Assembly (NCBI GenBank): GCA_023078555.1
Contig: CM041198.1
Span: 5,956,924-6,020,923, forward strand
Direction of reading: 5' to 3'
DNA from: Ulva prolifera
Lineage: Eukaryota; Chlorophyta; Ulvophyceae; Ulvales; Ulvaceae
Length of the DNA: 64,000 nt
The translations under genes were made by a program, and so were the position numbers. The notes under the pieces are model-generated. The model did no database searches. It was not told the origin of the DNA and worked only from the letters and a program-made list of their open reading frames with translations. Position 1 is the stretch's first letter. Each line of letters starts with the position of its first letter. This document shows, in pieces, positions 25,701-36,040 of the stretch.

Positions 25701-26340
25701 TTGGTTAAACGAGCCCGTGGATATGCAATGAACTGCTCAGCTGCTGCACTGCTTCACCTGCAACTCATGCTACGGGCCGGCCGCTTGTTGCCACTTCCCA
25801 CACTCCGATGGGTGTGTGCACGTACGTGCGCCGTGCCGCCTGCTCTGAACCGCATTCTGCCACATGCGACCACCACGGGTTCATTGCTGCCTTGCCCTAG
25901 TCACCCCTGACAAAATCCCGTGTGTCCGCTGAGCAGACGTTGCACATGACACGCACCGAGCGCACGCGGTTGCGTTGTAGCAGACAGCCACCAGCATGCA
26001 GGTGCCAACGTACCGCCTGTGCACGGCGATGTGCGTACGCCCCTGGTTCGCACTCGAGCTCTGCCAGCTCACGCCCCTCCTCGACTTCCTCTGCACGCCC
26101 GCCTCCGAGGCCGGCGCGATGTCCGCGTGGCGCTTCGGCGTGCTGCGTGTGCTGGACGCCTCCGCCCTCGCGGCCGCGACCGCCAACGGCACCGCCACCG
26201 CCACCCAGGCCGCGCTCGTCGAGTTCAGCCCGCGGCTACAGGCGGCCATGTGGCAGGGGCCGTACGGCGTGCCGGCTGCGGCCGACGCCGCCGTGGACGG
26301 CGTCCCGCCGCAAGTCGCGCTGGCGTCGCGCGCTGTGTAA
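21696..26340 (+). CDS. 26S proteasome non-ATPase regulatory subunit 5-like chaperone (PSMD5/S5b)
   Basis: Seven exons fit in phase: 21696-21814, 21989-22247, 22490-22703, 24162-24436, 24738-24983, 25329-25445 and 26002-26340, giving 522 residues; human PSMD5 has about 504. PSMD5/S5b is an all-helical ARM/HEAT-like chaperone that helps assemble the base of the 19S proteasome and then leaves. The conserved order is visible: DGDTDVAEASAAAL in exon 3, VLQRFLAELA and LARLAALQQLLELAQHE in exon 4, QAHMWDAVSMLAG in exon 5, QPFEDMKVPTYRLC across exons 6-7 and RPWFALELCQLTPLLDFL in exon 7. Donors are almost all GTGC. Intron 3 is 1.46 kb long and begins with GTGCGCTT followed by 34 Cs. The stop codon lies in TGTAAAT, so a TGTAA-type poly(A) signal overlaps it. 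Exons 1-2 are less GC-rich than exons 3-7. Confidence 0.85.
22712..22745 (+). repeat. Poly-C tract (34 C) in PSMD5-like intron 3
   Basis: An uninterrupted run of 34 Cs starting 8 bases after the donor GT. Similar runs occur inside introns at 32945-32977 and 63964-63979, and at 51965-51996. Confidence 0.9.
25614..25658 (+). repeat. Short tandem duplication in PSMD5-like intron 6
   Basis: GTGTTCATGCACCATATGA occurs at 25614-25632 and again at 25640-25658. Confidence 0.9.
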
Positions 26341-29300
26341 ATTATATGAACACGGCTTACAGGGGACTGCGGTTGATCGCAAATTGCAGCGCATGCATGA
26401 GAGGGTGGCTGCGGGCGGGTCGGCGCCTGCAGCAGCGGACTGCCCTGGTCAGTTGCGGGGGTGTTGTGCAGTGTTCGCCGGGTCGTGCCGAGGCTGAGAC
26501 TCCATGGAGTAACATGGCTGCAATCTACATTGACTTGACCGCACGAGCAATGTATGTGATGCCTGTGGCCGCATGCTGGGGCAGTAAGCAGCACTTGGGG
26601 GGCGGCTATGTTGCGCACACTAGTTGCAGTGCAATGCAGCTGGCGTGAAGGCTGTTCGGGAGGAACATCAGAGACATGCCATGTGCTGCTCGATGGGGCG
26701 CCCTGGAGGGGAGGGGATGCTGGGAGGCTGGGACTTCATGGTTCTTCGGAGAAGACCTCCCCGACATCGCGGCAGGGTGTCTGTCGTAGCATCGGGGCGT
26801 CCACGCCAGGGCCATTGCGGCTGTGTGCTGCCGACGGCGCCTGCTGATGTCGGGCCCTGCCACCGCAGCTGTGCCCACTGGCCTCCCGCGGTCAGCACGG
26901 CCTGCTTCATGCGTCCGTTGATGCTGTGAATTTGTCGTGGTGGATGGGCTTGAGTCGGCGGGCAAGGGCTGAGCAGGATGCAATTGCTCCGGAAACAGGA
27001 CGGCAAGAGACCCTGCGTGTCGCAGAGGCGAATACCCGGAGGAGGCCGGTGCAGCCCATCCCGCAGTGCTGCTAGCCTCTGTTGCCTTTTCCTATATGAT
27101 ACATGATATATATGCACAGCAATCACTTTGCTGGGAGCGCACACACCGGCGGGGGGCAGTGCTGGCCTGCGGTGGTGGCGAAGGGGCGCACGGCGGCGGT
27201 GAGAAAACGGCGCTCGATGTGCGAAACCGCATTCGGCGGCGACTGCTCCTGCGGCGGCGATGACCGGGGCAGGGCCGTGGTGCCGCGGGGTGTGGCCGCA
27301 GCATGCGTCAGGGTGTGCCCTGTTGCGCCGGTGACCTGCCCGTCTCTGGACTGAGGTCATGCGTGTGTGGGGTGGTTTGTGTCGGTGGGGACAGTCACGT
27401 GACTGCTGCGAGTGGGTGGGCCTGTCTGCAGTTTCGATGCACCCACCAGGGCGTGTGTGCTCATGTTTGCTGCGGGGCATGTGGGGTCGTAATGCAGCTC
27501 TGGCATGGCCGAGTGGCCAGATGTATGTTTTAATGAATTCTATTTCATGTTGGTGTCCTGCAGAGCGTCTGACGCAGCTTCATCTGGTGGCGAGTGTGTG
27601 TGCATGAGGAGTTGTTACTGCAGTGCGCGTTGGTCTGGCTGAATGGCGTGTGCACCGAAAGATCAAGGACTGGCCTGACAAACAGCAGACGCCACGGTGC
27701 CTGCCACGGCAGCTGTGCACGATGATAGCATGATAGCAATAGGCAAAGAGAGCGATTGTGTGATTGTTTCTCCCCTGCTGCCCGCCAGATGTTCCGAAAC
27801 ATTTGGAGATATTGATGAACTTATATCCCAACGGTTCGGAGTATGTGCAAGCATTTTAATACCTGACGAGACCAGGAATTGTTCAATTCCTTGCATCAGA
27901 ACCACCGCACCGAATCAGCTGCGACATGTGGTATGCAGCAAGCGCTGTTCTTGCAGTCCTGCTGCTCCATTCATATCGATCCAGCCCAGTTGAACTTTGG
28001 AAAGAAAATGTGTTGTGCTGCATGTCATGGCTACACTGACTAGAGCTAGGTAGACTCTTTTGCACAACACCTCATTTACATCACTAGGTGGCTCCCACGG
28101 CTGACATGTCACAAAGGGTGGCTGTGCTTACCGGACCGGCCAATGCAGAGCCAGCATAACATGCGTTGTTGGGCCGTTGTGCTCAATGGATAAAGCGTTG
28201 ATTCACATGAAGAGGCCACCGAAAACTTGCAGCAGTTGCTTGAAAGGGCAAGCCTGTTGGACGAGCTTGCATACATTTTTACTGCAGTGCGATCCTCAAG
28301 ATGGTGGCCATCGCATGTGTTGAGGATGTTGGCAATGGGCTTTGCAGCCATATGCGGAGCGTCATCTGCTGAATGCTTGTCTCACGTAGGCGTCTGATGC
28401 GGCCCTGTGGCAATGCTGAAACATGCCATGACCGTACGTGATCATCATGTTATTTGACATCAACCAGTGCTCTCTCAACCAGAGATCTTTCTACCTATCA
28501 TCTGCTGAGCAGAGGCCTCAGGAAGCTCCTCAGTATCGCAGCGCCACTTGTGCAGGATCTCGCACTTTCAAGGCCCTGAGAGCGGTGGTGACAGTGCATG
28601 TTGAATAAAGTAGCTGGCTATCTTGCCAGCCACATCATGTGAGCCGGCCAACGGCTGCCAGTGTCGAGCTTGGCAGATCTTCAGCTGTCATGCAAGTACC
28701 GGCAGGCTGGCGGGAAGGCGGACAGAAGTACAACATATACAAGTGTTGCGGCGTTAGGTGACGTATCTGATCCGTTACGATGTGGCGCCGGATCCTGTCG
28801 AGGCACCGCATATTCGACGGACCTGCGGCTTCCGCCGACAATAACGGCGTGGAAACGCACGCCTGATGTGCATGCACCTGAAACTGACTGCCTTTACCAG
28901 GCTCCGGGTCTGGCTTTCCAAAGCTGCGATGCAACGTGCTCTCGTCACTGCTGCAGCGCTGGCGGGCTACCTTGACCTGGTGAGCAAGCGAAGCGCTATC
29001 TCAAAATCGCACGGCCTACATTTTCGTGAGTCAGCATAGCCATGCATGGCCTGCCCTGTAGAAGAGCTCCTGGAGCTGCGGTGGTGCTGTTTCAGGTGTA
29101 GTTGCACGTTTGACACCAATAAATGTACGCTGCACAACGGAAGGGTGCATAGCAATGTCTTACCCACGGGCTGGCACGTGTCGCTGTGCCGATCTCAGGT
29201 ACATCGCGTTACAGCCTGCGCCTGCATCCCACACGTGACCCGTGTACATGGCCCGATGCATGCACGTGGTAGTGCACCTTCGCGAGGTGTGCACTGCACG

Positions 29301-30186
29301 ATTAATAGCCCTCTCGCGCCAAGACAGACTCCACAAGGGGATCATCTTGCGTATTCTCATCGTGGCCTGCTTCGGCCTTGTTCGCAGTCAATTCCAGTGT
29401 GTAAAGAGAGCTCTGTTGCAACATATCGACCATTGACAGAGCACTGTAAGGCATCGCGGCTTGTGCTTCTTGTTGCAGTATTGAAAGGGTATCTCTGTAT
29501 CACGTTCTGTTTGGCGAGCCTGTAGTTGACTCAAGTAGAGGCCGATCAGTGCCTGAACACTGCTTGGTGCATTTGTAAGCATAGCTCTACAAGCGCTGCT
29601 GATGGAACAGTAAGATGACGAAAAGCGGATTGCCACTTGATGAGGCTCACTTTGCGCGCTTTTCGGAGGAGCGTGGTACGCAGTCGGCCTGTTTTGCAGT
29701 GGGCTCACTGTGCACCTACCGATGCTCTGCTTTACGCAGTGATGCCGTCGCGGCTTCAAAATACCATGATGATGCATGTATGAAGTATATGCCGAGGCTG
29801 TTGCACGGCAGAAGTTATCCGCGGCGGATGACCTGACGAGCACATACCTTTCACAGTACCCGTCAGCTGCGCTGGTAACGCGTGAACGTGCTTTGCAGCG
29901 TGCCACAATACTATTCAACACTGGCAGCTGAGAGATTTGGTGCAATATGATCCGAGGACGCACACTATATTCACAGCTTGCAGCAGAAAGATTGTCGGTT
30001 TCAATTTGCACACACAATCGGTGCGCGCCCAACTGTTCAAATGATATCGATTCCATGTAAAGCTTACAATAGATGTCGATGTTGCTGATGCAAAGATTCA
30101 AGGACCAATTTGACAGCGCCTGCACATTTGTCACCGTCACTGACCGTGCGACGCGCGGATAATTGAGAGTTGCATAGACCGTGCAG
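26341..30186. other. Region probably holding unrecognised 5' exons of the WD40 gene
   Basis: No family is recognised on either strand. The WD40 gene that follows lacks its first 80-120 residues, and its missing exons should lie in the right part of this stretch. One plus-strand open frame ending at 28398 (start of frame VDSHEEATENLQQLLERASL) looks protein-like but has no Met. A 363-residue minus-strand open frame covers 29388-30479, antisense to the first WD40 exon, and has no domain I know. Confidence 0.35.
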
Positions 30187-32942
30187 GCATTCGATGTTGT
30201 CAGTGCCTCACCGAGGTCTCGCTCTGTATCCGGGACTACTACATTCGCCATTGATGCGGGATATCTGGCGACAGGCACGGACAAAGGAGAGGTGTGGTCA
30301 ATGGACTGCGCAGGATGCATGTTTGAGTGCTCTCTTGCATCGTGCCAATATCGAATCATGCGGAAGCTGCTTGTGGAGACACGGGCGTGACTACGTTCAC
30401 CTGGCTGCATGTCGTGCGAATGTGACGAGCTAGTGCGATCCAAGTTGCCACCCGTATTAATCAGGGATGTGCTCGTCAAGAGCTACAAGTGCATCAAAAC
30501 ATAGAGAACTTCAACACGACGATCAGTAACTCTATCTATCATTCTCCACACATCCTGCTGTCTCAATTCTGCGCACGACCTGCACCAGAATACAGCTTTG
30601 CCTGATTGTAGTGCATACAGACACGCACACCTGGCCAAAACTCGAAACATGGCACGGTTGTCATCCTCATATATCAAAATTTGAAGCTTCAGTCGTGAGG
30701 TTGCAATGGCCACAGCTCCTGTAGGTGGTCACAATCTGAACTGATTGTGACATCCCCCGAGCAGCAGTGCGGGGCGTCGATGAGATCACACAGCAACTCG
30801 TCTGATCTGTGTCGCTATACCTCTGCGTAACAGTGCAGCGGAGCCAGGAATTGTTGATCAAATTGGACTGTTGTGCTGTGTTCCTTTATGGCAGATTTCG
30901 CAGACAAGCATCGACATGAGTAGGCTGCAACATCAGAGTCTGCTGCGGCGACACACAGTCAAATCTGGTTGTTGCTGCAGCTATCTGTGTACGATGTAAA
31001 CAGCAGCGGTGGAGTCCAACCGAAGCCACGCTTCCAGGGCACCGTGACCCGCCAACAGGAGGTCCTCAACAACCTCTGCATCTCTGCACCTCCAGAAGGT
31101 CCGCTCCCTCCACCGTATTCCTCACCCTACAGAAGAGATCTTCTGTTACCTGCCTGGATGCCTCCCGATATCTGAGCATGCCTGTACTGCTCCCTGACAT
31201 CTCAGCAGCCCATGCTGCTCCCCGATATGTGAGCGGGTCTGTGCTGCTCCCTGATATCGGAGCAGGCCTATACTGAGGTACTCCAACACTCGGCGCCTGC
31301 CAGGTGTCCAGTGGTGTGCTCAACTCTCCACAAGGTCATCCCACAACATCCCCAAGCCCACACCGGTGCAGACCATCTGCCATGCAGCGCATGCGCATTG
31401 TACAGTGGCCTTGTCTGCGCTGCATGGCCCACCAGTGGGACGGCCTCGGCTCATTTGCCGCCACCCTGTGGCCCCATCGTGCCCTTGCAGCACGCCAACC
31501 CATGCCCATGCAGCGTAGCAATGCCCGGCGCGGGCAGCGGCGCCCCGCTTGCTGCGCGACCTCGTAGGTCTCAATAGACCACACCGAGAGAGTTGTTCCA
31601 AACCATTTGCGATCTGTGGGGCTGTCTGCACCGACACTCCAGGCATGCGTTCAATGGGCATCGTACGCAAGCGCTCCTGGCGTGTGTGCAGGCAGCGCGG
31701 GCAGGCCGCGGCTGTACGCGTGCGGCAACGACAAGGTCGTGCGCTGCTACGCCCTCGACACCATGACGTGCCTCGACGAGCTCAAGTGCGCCCCTCGCAC
31801 GCGCCCCCCCTGCCTGCCCTGCTCCGAGCACGGCCTTGTGCGTTCAAACAGTGCCTCCGCCTGTGGACCGACGCTACCGGCGACCCACGTCCATTTCCGT
31901 ACACCATACTCTGACCTGGAAGAGCAGTCAAATGCGCTTCAGCGGTGTACGTGCTGCGTGGGTGTGCGTGCCCACACACGCAGGCGCCCCGTACTCGCAG
32001 CGACTTCATGTGCCGGTTTGGTGTTGGCGTGTGCGTGTCAGCCAACGCACCCTGTTGGGGCCCTCATGCTCGCACCCAAGCGGCATTCTGAGCTAGTGAT
32101 GTTTTGATGCACGCCTCTGTGCGGTGCTGTGACATGGGACCAGCGCTGCCGTGCAGGCAGTCGGTGGCGGTGAACTGCTGCTCTGAGGACCCGCACGGGC
32201 GGCACCTGGTGACGCTCGGGGACGACAACATGGTGCAGGTGTACGCGCGCCACGCGACGGGCCAGTGGGCGGCGCAGCGGCAGATGCGCGTGGACAGCGC
32301 GGACCGCGCCGGCGCGTGCGGCATGTGCTGCACCTGGCACCCCTGGGGCCACCTCTTTGCCACCGCCTTCCAGTGCGGCCAGCTGCTCATCTGGGACGCC
32401 CGCACCTGCCAGGTGCGCCCCTCGGCTCCTTGCTCTCCTCTCTGTTGCGTCTCCCCTGTTTGTATGCCGTGTGGCAGTGCCGCGCATGCGGGATTCACTC
32501 GCCAGGAAGCCGGTGTCGACGCGGCCGGACGGTTGCTGTATCCCGTCTGGTGTCTCTGCATTTTGTTGATGTTGCTGAGATTGCCGTGACGGCTCATGCG
32601 ATTGTAGGCGAGCACAGCACACATGCTACATGTATGCCACACACACCGCGTGACGATATCTCTGTGTCCCACCGCCACGTGGCACAGAGTAGCGGCAGTG
32701 CCGCTGGACCGTGCTGACAGGCTGTGGTGGGCGTGCAGAGTGTGGCGCTGATGAAGGCGCCGCGGGCGGTGCGGTCCGTCAAGTTCAGCGCGGAGCCGAT
32801 GGACATGGTCGCGTTTGCGGAGCACGAGCAGGCGGTCCACCTCGTGGACGCCCGCAACTTTGGCAGCCGCCAGACCCTGCACGCAGCGCCCGCGACCTCC
32901 GGCATCTCGGGCATGGCGTTCGCCGACTACGTGCGCTGCCTG

Positions 32943-32977
<35 letters not shown>

Positions 32978-33396
32978 ACCAAACATACGCACTTCCGCCC
33001 TGCTTGCCCTGTGTAGAATTGTAGCGCGGAGGCGGTCGCTGAAGAGAAAATGCGAGTGCTGAGTGTGTGATGTGCGCAATTGTGGTGAGAGGAGCAGATG
33101 CAGTGCTGGCAGCCTCTGACATGATCATGCCCGATCCTAGTTGCATCGGAGGCCACACAAGCAGCTGTTCTGTCTGCCCTACTCGCGTTCCTGTACGTAT
33201 TGCACAATGATGCACAGGCCAATGTCACATGCCATAGCTTTTTGATGGTACATGGCGTCTCTGCTGGTGCTGAGAGGGTGTGCCTGGGGAGGTGCAGGGA
33301 ACGCGGCTGTTTGTCGGCATCGACGGCCGCGGCGTCCAGGAGTGGAGCATCGACTCGGCGGCCCGCCGCGGCTTCTCTGTGACGATGACTACGTAG
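30187..33396 (+). CDS. WD40 repeat protein of the plant transducin/fungal DUF2415 type (5' end not found)
   Basis: Exons in phase: 30187-30291, 30981-31098, 31692-31785, 32157-32412, 32739-32930 and 33298-33396, about 287 residues, ending in TAG. The segments align in order with the plant WD40 family whose members read VAGGFQGEL, then NNDCGVRDF, then a WD core: here YLATGTDKGE, then LYACGNDKVVRCYALD, then SVAVNCCSEDPHGRHLVTLG, CTWHPWGHLFATAFQ, LLIWDARTCQ, AVRSVKFSAEPMDMVAFAEH, VHLVDARNFGSRQTLH and LFVGIDGRGVQEWSI. AFAEHEQAVHLVDARNF is also the hallmark of fungal DUF2415 proteins. It should fold as a beta-propeller scaffold; no molecular role is established by the sequence. The N-terminal part is unassigned. 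The intron after 32930 begins GTGCGCTGCCTGAA and then 33 Cs. Confidence 0.8.
32945..32977 (+). repeat. Poly-C tract (33 C) in WD40 intron
   Basis: Uninterrupted Cs starting 14 bases after the donor. The lead-in CGCTGCCTGAAC resembles the lead-in CGCTGCTGAAC of the tract at 63964. Confidence 0.9.
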
Positions 33397-35808
33397 GCGG
33401 CGCGCTGTGCTGTGCTGTGCTCCGTTGCGTACGTGCCCAGCACAGCAGTGCCAGCAGGCAGCTGCCGGCACCTCACCAGGAATACAGTGCACTGCGCGCT
33501 GGCTGTAGTTGGCCAGGGCACATCTGGACGTGCCGTTGCGGCGCTTGATGGCCGCGGCAGTCACAGGGGTCGACCATGCTACCCATGCTGCGCAGCGCAG
33601 CTCAAGGGTGCCGCCGTTCCGGGGGTGGTGGTCTCGTGGCGGATACTCAGGGGGGGGGGGGGGGCTGGGATGCCAGCAGATGCATAGGCCTCGATGGCAG
33701 AGGCCCGGGCTCGAGTCCCGCAGACATAGGGCTGACCCCGCAGACCTGGGCTCTGAGAGGAGTCTTCAGGCGCAGATGTACATGGCCCCGGAAGTGGGCG
33801 CAGCAGCAGCAGCATCTCTGCGGTTGGGCGATTGCGCAACGGGGGAAAGGGGAAGTGGTGGGGGGGCTGCACAGCGACCGGCCTGAACAGTGTATGTTTG
33901 TGACAGGAGGACGTTTGGACAGCAACACAGGCCAGCAACGCGGGGTGAGCAGAGGCCCACCCCTCATCAGGAGGGGTCTTCTGCGTTGTCGGCCTGTGCA
34001 TGTGGTCCCTGCAGCGCGAAGGGTGTGCGACGCACCTCGTGCATGGGAGGGGCTTGCAGCGGTACAACAGACTTGCTGAGTAGGGAACGGACGACGGCTG
34101 AGGGATCCAGGGGGGGACATGCGTGTGTGTGTGTGAGAGTGCGGCCACGGCCATGTGAGCCAAATCGTGTCCTTTGACATCGGCAGAGAAGTCTAGCTTT
34201 TACGCTTTCGTGAATTCGTGCGAGTGGCGCCGTGTCTTGCTGGCCATGCACCACAGCCGGTGCAGGCAGTTCCGGCCCATGATGCGATGCAGCCTTGACC
34301 AGAACTAGACATGTGGTCGACAAGGAGGTGCATGACAGGTAGTTTCGAGTGCGTATACATGGTTTCATTTCTGTAAGAAGACCGTGCCGCGTGGTTGCTG
34401 ATCAGGTGGCTGTCTGATGGACTTGTATCACACATCATCATCATCATGTGTGTAAAGATGTGCATGCTAGTGCTGAACAAACCAGCGAAATCGATCACGA
34501 GACACCTGAAGGGGCGCACTACCGTAAGACATGCTGTGCATGTTCACCCCAGCGGCGCTGAATCGTGGGGGACGTGGCTGGTCCTGATGCGGACATCGGT
34601 GGCTTCCTCAGTGCCTGGTGGGCTAAGCGTTAGTACAAGCGAACTGCATGGCCATGCATGCAAGGGGGCAGGCTCTAATGCGACACTGTTCCGTGAATTC
34701 ATCCTCTAGCCTGCCCTCCGCTTGCAGGTTCAGGGCTGGTTTCTGCTCAAATGCGTCACCTCAATTGGAGGGAGATCCCAACGTGGACACCGCGAATGCA
34801 TGCGGACTGACAACAAGGTTCTCCTACAGAGGCGCCCTGGGCCTGATGGGAGGTCAATCATGCATGCTTACAGTGCACCACACGTCTTGTACTCGCGCAG
34901 TCAGCCTGTCAGCAGCATCAGTGCTCTATGCCATCAAGGTGCGGGCGCAAGTTGCTCTGCTGTGCTCGGAGCATCATAGACAACAACTAGATACGCAGCT
35001 GCGCAGAGCCGCCACGGATTTCCAAGGTGCTTCACAGGCTTTAGACCGCAACCCAAACACGACGATGTGCAGCTAGCTCTATGATGCGGCGCGGTGCGCT
35101 GCAGCCCTCCCGGAGAGGGGCAGAGGGTGTCCTGGATGCTCCGCGCAGCACGCTGTGGGCAGCGCGGTCACAGGCTAGAACTGGGCGGAGGCCCAGTGCT
35201 ACGCCGTTTGCGGCAGGTCGGCGGGGAGGGTGGGGCTGCGGAGGGCCAGGAAGTCCTCCATCCTATCCACCTGCACAGCAGCCCTGCCCTGTCAGACGTA
35301 GCCGGGCGCACGCTGCGCCTTGTGGCAATAATGTATTATTGAGACGAGCTTGGGCTGTTGCATGACAGAGCACCGAGGCTGGCTGCGGACCACGGCGCAG
35401 CTCCTGCGGCTGCCCGAAACGCCGGCGCAGCAGTTCACCGACTGAGGGACTTCTTCAAACACAGAGGCGGCGGGGCTGAATCGCACAGCCGAGGCACTGC
35501 GGCGTGTGAGGAGCGAAGCCAGGGGCCGGCCCTGGGCGCCGTGGCAGCGGAGCTGTCTCCTGCGAACTGTGGAGCCTGGCGGTGTACGATCACGACAAGG
35601 GCTCGCCGGCCCGGTGTGAGATAAAACTAGCCAGGACTGCGATGCTGGCCGCGCATCGTTGCTGCTGACAGCAAACTGCATGATTGGCTTCCATCAAAGA
35701 CCAGCCCCGGGGGGGCCCTGCCACAGGATTCAGCACACCCACACATATCTGATACCGGACATTAAAATCTTTTGTGCGCGTTCACCTGCTGGTGTCGACA
35801 GCTGGTTT
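33397..35808. other. Convergent intergenic region with GC-rich blocks, no gene assigned
   Basis: Lies between the 3' ends of the WD40 (+) and TPR (-) genes. A run of 15 Gs lies at 33650-33664. The GC-rich block 35080-35600 has a short plus-strand frame, TEHRGWLRTTAQLLRLPE, ending in a stop near 35443; it could be a terminal exon of a small gene, but I cannot connect it to anything. Confidence 0.35.
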
Positions 35809-35881
35809 ATAAGCAGATGGCGACATATCAGAGCTAGCGGGAAGGTGGCCCACGACGTGAACTCGGTCGCCATCTGCTTAT
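35809..35881. repeat. Hairpin-forming inverted repeat
   Basis: ATAAGCAGATGGCGA at 35809-35823 is the exact reverse complement of TCGCCATCTGCTTAT at 35867-35881. Next to it CATATCAGAGC (from 35824) is matched by GCTCTGATATG (around 35901-35911). The two pairings interleave rather than nest. Confidence 0.8.
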
Positions 35882-35917
35882 GTGGCCCAGCTTGCCATTT
35901 GCTCTGATATGTACATG

Positions 35918-36040
35918 GTAAAGTAAAGTAAATCTGAACTTACTGAGCCGTATCCTATTGGATATTGACAACTCCGAATTAACGGGACCACATATGCCGA
36001 AGGGGTACACCGCCTGGAAACCCCCCTCAGACGACCGTAC
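35918..36040 (+). repeat. Dispersed repeat family 1, copy 1
   Basis: Starts GGTAAAGTAAAGTAAATCTG and contains ACTGAGCCGTATCCTATTGG, CATATGCCGAAGGGGTA and CCTGGAAACCCCCCTCAGAC. Copies in the same orientation lie at 55610-55741 and 60031-60140. It reaches into the 3' end of the TPR gene and supplies its stop codon if the last exon is read through. Confidence 0.85.

Noticed and set aside
28165..28200. tRNA-like start (GTGCTCAATGGATAAAGCG)
   Set aside because: It resembles a D-arm, but no anticodon arm or T-arm follows within tRNA distance.
32064..33215. 383-residue minus-strand frame over the WD40 exons
   Set aside because: Antisense shadow of GC-rich exons; it contains the poly-G complement of the C tract.
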